From: Epiperipatus broadwayi
Taxonomy: Eukaryota; Onychophora; Udeonychophora; Euonychophora; Peripatidae
DNA length: 64,000 nt
Direction of reading: 5' to 3'
Assembly: GCA_028023455.1 (NCBI GenBank)
Contig: JAQFVV010000443.1
Span: forward strand, 434,001-498,000
Shown in pieces: positions 8,897 to 21,280 of this stretch. The notes below the pieces were generated by a model that did no database searches, was not told the origin of the DNA, and worked only from the letters and a program-made list of their open reading frames with translations. Both the position numbers and the translations under genes were made by a program. Positions within the stretch are counted from its first letter, which is position 1. Every line of letters starts with the position of its first letter.

Positions 8897-10275
8897 TGTA
8901 ACAGTCACTCAATCCACTCCTGATCACAGAGGGTGCCATCAGATCACTATGTATCTGGAAATTTTGTTTACTGTGAACAAAAGTGGATGGTGATGATGGT
9001 TTGCATCAACTAGACCCAAGGAGACAGCAAGAAGTCTTAATTATTATTCAGACAATTGAGAAAATAAAAGCACTAAGACAAACATCAGAAAAATGAAGTT
9101 CAAACTAATTTGAAAATTTTTTTAAATTCAATAAACAAACTAAAATAATCTAGCAAACAGAATATGAAAGTTTGACCTAGATTTTTATAAACATATTCAT
9201 CAGAGAGTGTATATGAGTTCTGCAAATATTAAAACATTAAATGCTTTGTCAGAAATATTCATTCTCCCACCTACAATTTAAAAGAGAATTAATAGTATCT
9301 TCCAGCTGGTGAATTTATAAGAGAACAACAATTCTAGTTTCCTAATTCAGAGATATAAAAAATGGTCTTGTAGGAAATTAATGAACAACACAAGATGAGC
9401 ATTATCCACAACTTTGGAACTAGTGATTTCATATTGTCCACAGGATAGCTTATGATGTACCATGTTCAAGCAATTCACAGTTATCTGTGAATTGCTTGAA
9501 CATGGTACATCATAAGCTATCCTGTGGACAATATGAAATCAAGACAATTCACAGTTACTTTCACATACAAGACAAACATGAAGAATGAGTATGATCTTAC
9601 ATTATTTAGGAAAGAAGAAATAAAATCTCCAACTACAGAAAAACTAGAATAACAAACACAATAAAACACCAGCCAAAAGGTTTGCAGTTTGCAAGAAGCA
9701 CAAACCTATTATCTTAAATTAATTATTGCACATAGGGATAAGTGAGCAAAATGAAATTATGAAAAACTGCCAGAGCATTTAGTAAGAGTTAATAATAAAA
9801 AGAAGGCATAGTAAGCATATAAAATATAATCTCACAATACACTCCCTGATAAATAAAATCGAAAACAAACTTGGAATCTTAAAACTAAGATTCCAAGACA
9901 CAGTATAAATACAAAGAAAAGCAAACACATATAATAATTATGAGGTTGAATAACTAGTAAAACTTTATGCAACAGATTTATTTGGAGATTGAGCAGAGAT
10001 TTAAATAGAGATTTATATATCCTGGAAAGAATAAGAAATATTTTACCTTATGGTAAAGTGGAGTTCACTAAGTTTTTCACAGAGTGTGCACAGTTATTTT
10101 GAGTTCAATTTTTCAGGTGACTTCATTTCTTCATGGCAGCAAGTGTAGAGGCATATTTTTGGTCCTTTTTACTTCAGATTTTCATGGCATGATGGAAGAA
10201 CAGCTTGGAATCAGGAGTCCATTCTTAGGTAAGTTAGCAAGGCATGTTGTACATTTGAATACACATTGAAACAGT
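8897..10275 (+). repeat. Dispersed repeat R1, copy 1
   Basis: About 1.35 kb align in the same orientation with 26595-27890. Shared landmarks include 'cactcaatccactcctgatca', 'aactagacccaaggagacagc', 'ttcatcagagagtgtatatgag' and 'gccagagcatttagtaagag'. Neither copy keeps a long frame, so R1 looks like a non-autonomous or decayed element. This copy lacks the right-hand part found after 27886 in copy 2. The short frames near 10084-10269 are not conserved in the other copy. Confidence 0.8.
9425..9540. repeat. Perfect palindrome, 56-bp arms, 4-nt loop
   Basis: 9425-9480 and 9485-9540 are exact reverse complements around the loop TTAT. The R1 copy at 27120-27180 has the left arm only, so the right arm is an added inverted copy. 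After 9540 the normal R1 sequence resumes by repeating 'caattcacagtta', which fits a replication template switch. Confidence 0.95.
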
Positions 10276-11479
10276 CAGTTGCATCCACCTGTCTGTTTCA
10301 TGTACTTTACCCCTCACCTATATCTATGTCAGGTTTAAACCCTCTTGAAGTACCCATCTAAATAACCTTAAATTACTATATATGCAGGATCACACATATA
10401 TATGTGAACAGTGTCTGTAATTAAATAGTATATGTATATATTACAGCCATGTTCATTTTAAAACATTGAGTTTAAGAAATATTTTAGTCTGAATTATTAG
10501 TCAATTTTATGGTTTATTTTATTGAAATCGCATATGTATATAAATGCATTTCCTTATGCCATTATCCTACATGTATAGTAATAAAATTAGTTTTATACTA
10601 ATTATAAATGCAGCTTTTAGTTTTAGTTATAAATAACTTTAATTAGGTCACCACAGTAGCCTTAATGTAGTGTTAATTTAATTTTATAAATCCAAAATTT
10701 TAATGACAATTCTCAGAATTTTATAGAGTTGTAATAATAAATCAGGGAGAAGAAAGGTAGAAAAACAGAATCTAAATTAGATTTAGTAATTAAATATGTT
10801 TTTCTAAAATAAATTAATAGATTTCTCAACTCCAATCAAGCTTGTAAACAACCAGGTGGTCAGAAGTAAGAAAAATATAAATAGCTCAAGTGTATATACA
10901 TAATAAGTAATTGATAAGCTGAACCTAGATTTTACCTTTGAAATGGTGGTGTAAGTAGGCAATTACTTACCTCCACTTCTTTTTTGCTGGGGATGGAAGA
11001 AGCATGGTCCTACAAAATACAATGAGCCATATTTCAACAAAGCAGCCCAGGGTAAAAGAATCTCCATTAATGTCAAACATCACTGAAAAGTGTCAACTAT
11101 CATCCCCATGTGCCCAGAACTGCAATGAAGACAATTAAATGGTAAAGTGATAAATTTACACAGAGCTCTGTTCATACCCTGTAACTCTCAATTATCTATT
11201 TAAAAACTAGCTATTTACCAAACCTGCCTTTATAAAAAACATTTTCTAAAATCTGTAAAGAAAGATGGTAAATGCTAATGTCTGTATCTTGTCTGGCTTT
11301 AAAACTTATAATATTAAATTCTCTCCTAAAATGTAGAACTATAATTATCTATTTTAAACTATAGGTATAATTTTCTGTGCTCTTTTATGCCTATTCTTGA
11401 TCTATTCAATTTACTCTAGAATTTCATTGTTTTAATATTACATGTATTGAATATGCCAAATAACTTGAAACCACAAGTA
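10276..11479. other. No gene seen
   Basis: AT-rich DNA with only short random frames. No copy elsewhere in the window was noticed. Confidence 0.4.
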
Positions 11480-11693
11480 TATTGTAGCCTTTTGGTGTAT
11501 TTCATCTATAAACCAAATGTAATAAAAGGAAATAATTGTGGAAATTTTTTTTTTTTTGAATATAAGAAAAATTAAGAGTTTTATGTGAGAAAGTAACGGC
11601 TATATAGCTCAAAAGTAACATATATAGAGACAGTTTGTGTTTGTATAAAATGTAGTTAGCATTATTTAATGCAGGGGGGGTGATACACTGCCA
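11480..11693 (+). repeat. Left arm of a long-range inverted repeat
   Basis: About 205 bp match the reverse complement of 16316-16533, including 'gagacagtttgtgtttgtat', the A/T run, and a G-run followed by 'tgata' at the inner end. Differences are few, so the arms are either recent or conserved as termini. Confidence 0.8.
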
Positions 11694-12779
11694 ATCTCCG
11701 CTTTATGTAACCTCAACTTTCTCCACGCAATCTTTCACTTATTTAACCTTAATAAACTCTCAGATATTTCAAGTAGCTAGTCAATTGAATTCTATACTAA
11801 CTTTAGGATCAAATATACCAGGGACGCCAAATGCAGCTATAAATTGTAATGCCCACCAGAGATCATCATCATTAGCCATATTTAGGTCTATAGAAGATAT
11901 TGGAGAAAGTAATTAAATTGTCTTTCAAAAAAAATAATAATAACAATTATATTGATAAAACCATTCAATCTATGTGGTCTTAATTTCAAACCTAGCATTA
12001 GTCATGCAAATATTTCAGGATAAATTTATTATAAAATTCATAATAATGAGACAACTTTCTTCCACAACTTTATTATAAATATCTGATCTCGAGTGGTAAC
12101 TACAGAAAATACTATATACAGTTCTCATTTATATCTGATTGGAAATAACTCAGTAATTAATGCAGAGAACTCATAATCTATGTTCATAATATAAAATCAT
12201 TATTTAATTTAGTACTAGATAAAAATTATCACAAATAAATCCTCCCCATTTAATTCAATTACTTTATTTTTTGTTCTCAGCATCTATCACTTTCAATAGC
12301 TACAATTATATAACATGGAATGTCTGTGTTACATTATCTAATCTGAGAATTCCTAATCTTATTTCTCTAACACACATATATCTTTCGATCAACTATCAAT
12401 TCATGATCCCTATTTTTTAATAGTATAACAGTTTTATTATAATATGCTGCTTGACTTCCAAACTAGTTCTTAGATTAATATTTGAACTGCTTTTTCTCAA
12501 GGTCTAGATCTGTCAAGAGGTGCCCTTATAATGATTACATTATAATGGATATGATCCCAAATATGCTAAGTTGAATTTTGATACAAATTTACTATTGGGA
12601 ATCACTCTAAACACCGAGACAGGAAAGGGATTTTATGTCTGCTCCCAATATTCACAACATTATAATGAATCAAAAGATTAAATTTATTAAACTTAATATA
12701 ACTATTTCCTGTCATTTTCTGTTATTTCTAATCTATTGGCCAAATTTTAATTAATACTTTAAACCTATCATATTTTGTT

Positions 12780-13125
12780 AAAGTAAACTATGGAAGTAAA
12801 CCATGGACATCAATCAGATAAATCAATCAAAATTTACTTATGAAAGTAAAGTATGAAAATAAATCAAAAAATCAAATTATGCAAATTAATTATGAAAATA
12901 AATTATATGAAAATAAAGTTTATAAAAGTGACTTATATAAAATGATTTATGTTAATCGAATATAGAAATAATCAAGACAAAATCAATATTATAAATCAAT
13001 CATGGAAATAAATTATCAATATAAAATTAACTATGTGAATCGAATATGGAAACAATATGATAATGACTACTGCAAATCGATCGTGGAAATAAATTATCAA
13101 TAGAAAAATGAATAATTAAATTTAA
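12780..13125. repeat. Degenerate short tandem repeats
   Basis: Recurrent motifs such as 'atggaaataaattatcaat', 'tatgaaaataaa' and 'aatcgaatat(a/g)gaaa' recur at irregular 20-60 bp spacing, for example near 13000 and 13085. Confidence 0.5.
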
Positions 13126-14068
13126 ATATAAACTAATATTACTTTAAATATAGGTGCTGAATATAGATTCTGGAGATATTTGAAACATTAAAACACAAAA
13201 CACAATGTAATCTTATAACAATAGCAAAATTTTATTACATTAACAATAATGATAAAATAAAAATAAAAACATACTTAACTATAATATTGTTGCACTCAAA
13301 TATATGATTCAAATCTATTAAAGACTATGGTTTGAATACATGTTTAAATTAACTACTTTTCTAGATGACTTATCTATAATTTTGACCCATTTATTTATCA
13401 AATGAATAATTAATAATAATAATAAACACAAACACTCACACACGGAATCAGAATTCCATATATTTTAGCTTTAAGAAAACTTATATCTTGAAAGAAAAGA
13501 AAACCTATAAATTTCTACTTCCCCCTTTTTATTGTAAACATTGTCCATTGGACTATTCCAAAATAATATATTCGTTTCAATTATTCTAACTAGCAATGTT
13601 AAATAATCATAAATTTCTAAATCATTTTATCAAGCAATAACTTTCACATTTCCAATGAAGAAGGATGATATGCCATAAAAAATCCCCTACTGATCTTGCA
13701 AATGGGTTTAAATTCAAAACCCACACTTTTACATTTATGCCTGTCAGACCTTTACATTTTTGACTGTATATATATCTTGATAGGTCAGTATGTCTATTCA
13801 GCTTGACAACCTCAATTTACCATCATTCACAAAAAAAATCAACACAGATCAGTTAGTTTATTAATTAAAATCTTTGTCATTCCCCATCATACATATACAT
13901 CTGACTGAATCCTTATCTTGTCAGGGCAACTTTATTCTGTCCCACATAAGAAAAACTCTCTTCATATTCCATAACGCCATGCAGTATTTATAATGTGCAC
14001 ACAGCAGCATCTTGGTAAGGGAAATTAAAAAAAAAACATCAACTCCTAACTTGAACTATTTGCTTGAG

Positions 14069-14070
<2 letters not shown>

Positions 14071-14149
<79 letters not shown>
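14071..14149. repeat. (AG)n microsatellite, about 79 bp
   Basis: Uninterrupted AG dinucleotides. The Arg-Glu open frame across it is a by-product. Confidence 0.97.
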
Positions 14150-14152
<3 letters not shown>

Positions 14153-16315
14153 TTTCTTAAGATCCAGAATCATGTAATGAGCTCCTGCCTAGACACCTAC
14201 TCTCTATATTGGCATGCAAACATTTTCTACAATTAAACAGTAACTTTATTACTAATTCCCTATCTTAACAAATAAATGGAGTGAAACTCAGTCATCTCTG
14301 ACTGCCATGGTAAATAAATCATGAGACAGCTATTTCCCATCTATTGGGGGCAGGACAACTTTACATTAGTAATGACAAACATTTATAGCTTTATATATAC
14401 CCACATATACATCGATTACAGCCTAGATAAATGACAAAGACTAACCAGATCCCAAATTAAAACATATATGAATTATTTCAATTTTAAACAGTCAAGCCAA
14501 CAACATACTCAATATTTATCATCAACACTTATAGCATAATTATGGTTTTTACACGATCATCCATATTCTTCATATTTAATATTAAACACAAATTAAAATT
14601 TTGTTAAGAATATAAAAAAATATTTATATCATTTCTCTCTTTACTTTTAAATTTAAATTTACATGAGCATTTATACTTAAATGATATCAAAATCATTTTC
14701 CTCTTTTATTTAAACATTTTTAATATAAATAAATAAAAAATTATTAAATTAAGAAAATCCAGTGATTAAACTTGTGACATATTATATAAACAAAATGAAA
14801 TATAAAAAAAACAAATGACATATTATATAAACAAAATAAAATAAAGAATAAATATCAACATTATGATAGTCTTTTTCCAATGTCTCTTCATTCAACTTTC
14901 CATCAATCAATTAATATATTCAGTTCATTTTACTTTGAGATAGCTATACAGATGCACATCATACAGTTATTTTTAATCAAATGTGTATAGAAAAATGCAC
15001 AGACAGTCATTTGAATCAAGATAGATAAAAATGTAGATAGTTATTTTAAATCAAGATTTAGCTACAGGATAATTAATAAATTTTAAAAGAGTTCTGTTTA
15101 TTACCTTCCATTTGATGAATTCTTCCATGGTTTGAACTTATTTGTTTTTTTTCTTCTTTTTTTCCATTTCAAAGGCTCAAATTATAGACAACAAGCAGCC
15201 TCTGATTACTAAACATGAGTTAACTTTTTAAAACATTATACGGAAGTTTGCTGCAGTTTCTTCAAACAAATTTTAACCAGCCAAATAATTATTATAATAT
15301 GAATTGGTCTTTTAATTTCAAAAAGTTTGATAGTTCTCTCATTTAATGAATTTTTAATAAGCAGAATGAATAAATTGTGATATTCAGCATAAAATATCTT
15401 ATTAAAAGTTGATTTCTTCAAAACTGATGTGAGGAAAAGAAATATGCACCACTTATATATGAATTAGACATTCATATTTTGGTATACTGTAAAACTTAAA
15501 TACATTATTAAATTCTTGGAAAAAAAAACTTTCAGAAATAGATTAATTTTTAGTTAGTTAGCAAAAGTTCTCAATTAGCAAAAGTTCCTCCCATTCACTT
15601 TCCCCAGCCGCTTTTATAGGGTAAAGGAGAGAAAAAAACATATGTTAATCTCCCCTCCCACAGGTGGCTTTTTTTGAATCTAATTTAAAAATCTCCCTTC
15701 AGAATGAACAATAAACTATTTACCAGTTGTTAATTTTGACAACTTTTTCTTCCTCATCTTAAAGCATATCTCTTTAGTTAACACACTAGCAATTAATTTA
15801 TGGAAAAGTAGTCAAAGAAGATCTAATCAAAAACATAAGCTTACTAACACTTTTTTGGTCAAACAAAGGTTACATTCATTCTTTTTTTTTTTTTTACTTA
15901 TCTAAATAATTTCTTATTTAGATTTACATTTTAAATAATATAGAAAATTATGTCAAATTTCTATAAAGGAAAAAAAAATCAAACCCATATATCTGTATCA
16001 TACACACACATGTGCAGACCATTCAATAGAAAACTGATTATTCAGATTATATGAACATAAAATATCCATCATAATTTCTTATAATTACAAGCATAAAATC
16101 AATTATAATTTATGATAATCATAAACATAAATATTCACCATAATCTCCCATAACTCCAAACTTATTCTCTAGAAAGAAACTTTTAACTAAGCTACTGACA
16201 ATCCATTCAATTTTAATTCTCATCAACTTTTTAGTAATAGATATCAAAATTCACAAGACTTTATCTTGGTCATATAATATTTATTTCTCAATTATTAGAG
16301 TGGTAAATTATTATA

Positions 16316-16533
16316 GCAGCATATCACCCCCCTCCCTGCATTAAATAATGCTAACTACATTTTATACAAACACAAACTGTCTCTATATATGTTACTTTTG
16401 AGCTATATAGCCATTACTTTCTCACATAAAACTCTTAATTTTTCTTATATTAAAAAAAAAAAAATTCCACAATTATTTCCTTTTATTACATTTGGTTTAT
16501 AGATGAAATAAACCAAAAAGCTACAATATATAT
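16316..16533 (-). repeat. Right arm of the long-range inverted repeat
   Basis: Reverse complement of 11480-11693. Inner end 'atcacccccctccctgc', outer end 'gctacaatata'. The outer end overlaps the 65-bp tandem duplication. Confidence 0.8.
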
Positions 16534-16634
16534 ATATAATTTTAGTCTATTTCTCTGCAAAGATAATTTGAAATAAACCAAAAAGCTACAATATATATAT
16601 ATAATTTTAGTCTATTTCTCTGCAAAGATAATTT
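16505..16634. repeat. Perfect 65-bp tandem duplication
   Basis: 16505-16569 and 16570-16634 are identical, each starting 'gaaataaaccaaaaagc' and ending 'gcaaagataattt'. It duplicates the outer end of the inverted-repeat arm. Confidence 0.92.
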
Positions 16635-16963
16635 CAAATTTTCCTGATAATAAATATTAAATAATTGAATTATTACTTTTTCCACTCGCTGTTTTTAATC
16701 ATATTATTGTTTTACTGATTAATTTTGTGTATTAATATTATAGTAATCAATAGTGCTCTAGTTAAAATTATAGTTTGCTCAACTTTAGTTATAAATTATA
16801 ACTCTCTATATATGTAACTTTAACATCATAGGAATTAGCCATAGAGAAATTATCAAAACATATTTCTAATGTTTTGTCAGTAATTGCCCCTCAAATATGC
16901 ATTGTCCTCCTTAGATTTATATATGTCAGAAACACAGGTGATAATCTTAAACTAAGTTACTAA

Positions 16964-17025
16964 TTAATTTAGTCCCTAAATAGTATATTTGAAATTAATT
17001 TAGTCCCTAAATAGTATATTTGAAA
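16964..17025. repeat. Perfect 31-bp tandem duplication
   Basis: The unit 'ttaatttagtccctaaatag...' occurs twice without a spacer. Confidence 0.9.
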
Positions 17026-17297
17026 TACTAAACTTGAGAACTGCATTATACAGATATGCAAATAGATGCTATATATTTTTAAGGCATGCTAAGATAATTA
17101 TATGTATTTACATGATATATGTATAAGCTGTGGATGTGTCCTTACTAAGTATGCTATGTACCTTAACTTCTTTCTGCATGTTTCTTGATGAGTTGCTGGC
17201 AGAGGTCACATTTATACACTGTTTAGGTAAAGCAAACTCTTTAAAACTGGAACACAAGAGTCCAGATTATTCATATTAATGCTTATCTAATTCCCTG

Positions 17298-17316
17298 AAC
17301 TACTACTGTTCTTATT
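17298..17316. repeat. Target site duplication, left
   Basis: 19 bp identical to 23585-23603; marks the 5' boundary of the LINE at 17317. Confidence 0.9.
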
Positions 17317-17484
17317 AAAGCTTGGCCAGAGATAGTCTGTTCACATTAAAAGAAGCAAAGTGATAGTTGAAAAACATTGGAGAATTAATAGTATTTCCTT
17401 TTGTTGTAATGATAATTATTTAAGAAATTAATTGTGAATAACTGATTAAAATTATAAAATTGGTCATCGTTACGTTTAACGCTA
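17317..17484 (+). other. LINE 5' UTR
   Basis: Sequence between the left target duplication and the first ATG of ORF1. LINE promoters normally lie here, but no motif can be named. Confidence 0.5.
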
Positions 17485-18300
17485 ATGGCTGCCATGGAAA
17501 AGGCTAAAACCAGCCTTAGTAGTTCAGGAGAATTCATAAACTTAGATGAAAACAGAGATTTAGAATTTGAGAATAGGAAAATAAATTCATTTAAAAGTAA
17601 ATTACCGAGAATCATGAAATCTTATTCTGGGGAAAAAGTAGAAATATCCAGTAAATCAAATAGTGATAATGTTGGGAAAAAAATCGAAAAAAAAGTAAAC
17701 ATTAGGAATTCTAATCTAAAAATAGAAAATACAAAAGGAAAACATGAATCCAAAGCTGTAAATCAGTCAGGGGAGATAGATAATGGTAAAAAGTACTTAC
17801 AAAAAAAAGCAAGACCTGAAACCCCATTTGAAGAAAGTTATAACCCTCAAATGTTTATAGAAAATGAATTACAATATGAACATGATGATCTGGAAGTTAC
17901 TGAATGCGGGAAAACATGGCAGATCGGAAAATCACCTCAGAAGGTTAATTCGAACTCATATTCTGAATCTGATAAAATAGATTTTGGCATGAACTACCTT
18001 TCTAAGCTAAAAGTATGTAGTTCTGATGATCAGAACAAAAGCTGTAAGCCCACTTCCGGTGGTACAAAGGTGCTACTCAGAAATAAAAAATTTAAAAACC
18101 AACAACAAAATCACAATGATCTAATTCATGAGTCAGAAAATAAGAATAAAAGGCCAAAAACAAACACAATACACTCTGGGGACTTAAGTTCAAACCCTGG
18201 ATTCCCAAAGTCCTCAGTAACATTGGACATTATGCAGTATGAAAATAATTCAACCGTTAAAAATAAAAATCTGGGAAATATAAATGTAAACACAGCCTAA
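17485..18300 (+). CDS. LINE ORF1, N-terminal part (271 aa open frame)
   Basis: The longest intact frame in the window, starting MAAMEKAKTSLSSSGEF and ending with a TAA. It is hydrophilic, rich in Lys, Asn, Ser and Glu, with no recognisable domain, signal peptide or membrane segment. It is the first frame of the LINE, 168 bases inside its 5' boundary. I infer it is the disordered N-terminal part of ORF1, or a separate small ORF, since a second ATG-started frame with typical ORF1 features begins 40 bases after its stop. ORF1 proteins bind the element's RNA and help its integration. The identity is from context, not homology. Confidence 0.5.
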   Translation: MAAMEKAKTSLSSSGEFINLDENRDLEFENRKINSFKSKLPRIMKSYSGEKVEISSKSNSDNVGKKIEKKVNIRNSNLKIENTKGKHESKAVNQSGEIDNGKKYLQKKARPETPFEESYNPQMFIENELQYEHDDLEVTECGKTWQIGKSPQKVNSNSYSESDKIDFGMNYLSKLKVCSSDDQNKSCKPTSGGTKVLLRNKKFKNQQQNHNDLIHESENKNKRPKTNTIHSGDLSSNPGFPKSSVTLDIMQYENNSTVKNKNLGNINVNTA

Positions 18301-18340
18301 CATACAAGAGCAAAGCTATCATATTTTTCATAAACAATAT

Positions 18341-18748
18341 GTGATGACAAAAACCACAAGGGTGACTTACAACACCAGAAGCAAGAAAGGTTTGGGAAAT
18401 GATCTAATCACTGCAGATAAAAATTTGGAGTTTGCAACATTAAGACCTAAATCCATACCACAACAGGTGAACAGAGAAAACACTACAAATAATCCTGTTG
18501 ATAAAAACAAAAGCCAAGAGCCAATGTCATATGCTCAAAAGGCTGCTGTGGGATCTCATACAGTTGGACCCATTAAAAATAGTAGTCAAGACAAAAGCCT
18601 TACTAATAAGGACAGTCATAGACATTTGAAGGCCTTAGAAATAATGGGCTTAGACAATGCTGCAGTTGCTCTAGACTCCATGGTGGACAACTCATCCATA
18701 ATTACCGGAGACAGATGTGACCCAAACCAATATAAAATTTATAAATGA
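18341..18748 (+). pseudogene. LINE ORF1, middle part
   Basis: Begins MMTKTTRVTYNTRSKKGLG and contains SYAQKAAVG, a motif style common near the N-terminus of Tx1/L1 ORF1 proteins. Ends at a TGA after 135 codons, ahead of the RRM-like segment. Likely one ORF with the next two segments before frameshifts accumulated. Confidence 0.55.
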
Positions 18749-18834
18749 TAAATTCAATCAGTCGATTCCTGCCCTTCTGACAAAATCCTTCTAGCCATAT
18801 AAGCTTGAGAATGCACTGATCTTATCTACAACAG

Positions 18835-19405
18835 ACAATAGGATTAGCCTTTTCAAATTCCCAGTGGTAACACTACTTGAACTGCTCAAATCACAAGACC
18901 TTTGTAAATTGGTATACAAAATACTATTCCATCCGAATGACCAATACTTGGTTGTTCAGTTTACCAATGCTATAGACAAGGAGGCCTTTAGAAACCTGTA
19001 TAAAACCCTTGGAAGTAGATATCTTGTCACAGTCGATCTTGATTGCCCGACATACCTAAGTGGAACTGCTCGGAATTGTGGCATAAACTTTGGAATGACC
19101 GACTTGCAAAAGTTACTTGCTCCATATGGAAAGATGTCTCATTTGGCTATAAACCAATAGACGATGATGAACCTCAAATGCTCTTGAACATAGTGGAATT
19201 CAAAATCATGCAGGGGAAAGGTACTTCTCCTCTAGTGATCCCGAGTCTTGTCGAAGTCCCCATCATTATTAACATTAGAGGAATAGCCTCACAATGCTTT
19301 CATTGTCTACAAAGAGGACACCTTATGAGAAAATGTCCAGCTCAAAAATGTGTACACTGTGGGATGACATGGGAAAAATACCACAAATGCACCAACAAAA
19401 AATGA
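18835..19405 (+). pseudogene. LINE ORF1, RRM-like region and CCHC zinc knuckles
   Basis: The first frame (18864-19160) carries ILFHPNDQYLVVQFTNAIDK and, later, TDLQKLLAPYGKMSHLAI, the beta-alpha pattern of an RRM-like fold. A frameshift near 19155 moves to the frame giving IINIRGIASQCFHCLQRGHL, RKCPAQKCVHCGMTWEKYHKC. That is C-x2-C-x4-H-x4-C followed by a second C-x2-C...H-x3-C knuckle, the nucleic-acid-binding end of Tx1/L1-type ORF1 proteins. One frameshift breaks the protein between the two domains. Confidence 0.75.
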
Positions 19406-19540
19406 TATCAGCTGAGACATCACTGAAGCTGGAAGAAATGTCAAAAACCCATCCACACATGGAATCAAGCTCATCTCAAACCAAAAGCAGTTGCTTCAGG
19501 GTATCATCCATTATCACTTGGTACCTCAAGACACCTTAGA

Positions 19541-20047
19541 ATGCAGATCAGTCATCCATCCTCAGATGATGAAGAAGACATGTCAGAGGGAATGGGAATT
19601 GGGGATAAAGTCACAACAGCCACAGATTGCAGGATCAATTTGCCTCATCAGGATGCCCCTTTTCACCGAAAGAGGAAATATAAATCCAGGAAGGGTGGAT
19701 CATTCTCAACTGCATCTACATTTTGTGAAGAGGTTGCAGTTGTAAGGGACCTTGTTGATTTAGAAGAACATAGACCAACCATCTCTACTCCCAAACAGAA
19801 AAAAACTAGATTTTCCCCGAACCTCATGGATCTTCCTAATGATGTAGTACAAGATGAATCTGTCGGCAGTATAATAAAGCTGCGCCAACATCGAAGTGAG
19901 AGTTATGAGCAGATTATTATTACTAAACAGTTTGAGAGTAACTCTACCCAGTCAAGTGCCTTAGGATGTCCTCTACTGGAGTCCACTGATCAAGGCAACC
20001 CAGACCAAGTGGAAAGGACTCAGCAACATAATCCAATATCATGTTGA
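19541..20047 (+). pseudogene. LINE ORF1, C-terminal tail (168 aa open frame)
   Basis: Open frame with acidic SSDDEEDMSEGMG and basic FHRKRKYKSRKGG stretches and a Ser/Gln-rich end, stopping two bases before the ORF2 start at 20050. The composition suggests a disordered tail. No known domain. It is in a different frame from the zinc knuckles, so one or more indels lie between. Confidence 0.5.
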
Positions 20048-20049
20048 TA

Positions 20050-20700
20050 ATGTTCAACATAATGTCTGTGAACACTATGGGCCTGAATTCTCATGATAGA
20101 GCTTATGCCCTGTCACATTGATTTAGGCACCAGGCACCAGATATTTTGTGTTTGTGTGAGACAAAATTGCACCATACCCCTGATGCAAGAATTATCCAAT
20201 TAATGCAGTCATTGGGTCATTTTCATTATTCATTTTCTGATACCACTGCAGGAGAAATAGCAATAATGATTAACAATAAGTCACCGATTATCTTTTTTTA
20301 AATTTTATATATAAACACAAATAGCCTGATTGCAGTGATACAGTATAGAGGTTGGACATTCAACCTTGTGAACCTATATTTATCCAAACACTCAGTTGTT
20401 TTCAGCACTATTCACTCAATAAACATAGTGCTGAGAACCAGTCCATTCCCAACCATAATCATTGGTGATTTCAACCATAATTATGAAACATTTCAAGAAA
20501 AATTTGTCAACAGCTTCAACCAGCCCCTAGTAAGTGCAAAGATTTTTTCCCAGAAGGTGCCTTTTTGTTTTACACAAGATATACATGGACACTCATAGAC
20601 CTGGTGTACATGTCACCATCCTTACTTCCAGTGATTGAGGCTCATCTATGGCCAGTGGCCTTTTTCGACCACTTCTCATATTTATACAGAAACCCATAAT
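20050..20700 (+). pseudogene. LINE ORF2, APE-type endonuclease domain
   Basis: ATG at 20050 opens MFNIMSVNTMGLNSHDRAYA, the 'N..G' start of APE-like endonucleases. ILCLCETKLH (about 20133-20162) is the catalytic glutamate block, IIIGDFNHN (about 20452-20478) the GDFN block, and TLIDLVYMSPS followed by FFDHFS (about 20590-20685) the final IDy...SDH block, with Ser changed to Phe. Two in-frame stops (TGA in the first 30 codons, TAA near 20300) and one frameshift near 20580 inactivate it. This nuclease nicks target DNA for target-primed reverse transcription. Confidence 0.85.
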
Positions 20701-21280
20701 TAACTTACCACGTACAATTTGAATGCTAACCACATCAAATGCCACAACCCAATTAATCTCCGAAATCTATATTAAATTTAATATAGTCAAATTACCAATG
20801 CTCCCTATTGAAAAAGCATGGTTGACATTTACAAGCTCACTGAGTGAACTAATAAGTGGCTATACCAAAAAAACCAGGTGTCCACTCCACCTGACTAGTG
20901 AACTGGATAGAATTGCCAATGAATTAGAGATCTTGCCTTATGAAAGTCAAAACATTCATGGTATCATTGATCTTAAGAATAGATATAGAGTCAAACAAAA
21001 AGCCATTGCAAAATACTTCTCAATAAAGAGGGCTAGGCAATATCTAAATAACCAGCATTTCTGGACAAGGGGCTAGATTAAATGGGCCCTTTGGTCTGGC
21101 AGAAACTCCAGAGCCCCAAAATCAATTGAGATAAATGAAAGAAAATATATAGGTGAACCTATTCTGCTTAGGATCAGGAACTATTATGAGAAAAAGCTTC
21201 AACCATTAGGTATAACAGGAACCCGCAGAAATTTTAAGAAGTCAGACAAGGAGCCACATAAAACCACCGAAGCCAGTATA
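20701..21280 (+). pseudogene. LINE ORF2, linker between endonuclease and RT
   Basis: The frame 20723-21076 and the following sequence encode a helical linker (EKAWLTFTSSLSELI, KQKAIAKYFSIKRARQY, QHFWTRG) of the kind found before the RT in L1/Tx1 elements. A TAG at 21074 interrupts it. Confidence 0.65.

Larger units (their letters stand above)
11694..16315. other. 4.6-kb interior of the inverted repeat; no coding region recognised
   Basis: Contains no open frame with a known motif. It holds an imperfect minisatellite-like stretch (12780-13125) and a long (AG)n (14071-14149); the rest is AT-rich. If the flanking arms are terminal inverted repeats this would be the body of a roughly 5-kb element, but no transposase is visible. 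Confidence 0.4.

Noticed and set aside
14012-14236. Protein with Arg-Glu repeats
   Set aside because: It is only the translation of the (AG)n microsatellite.
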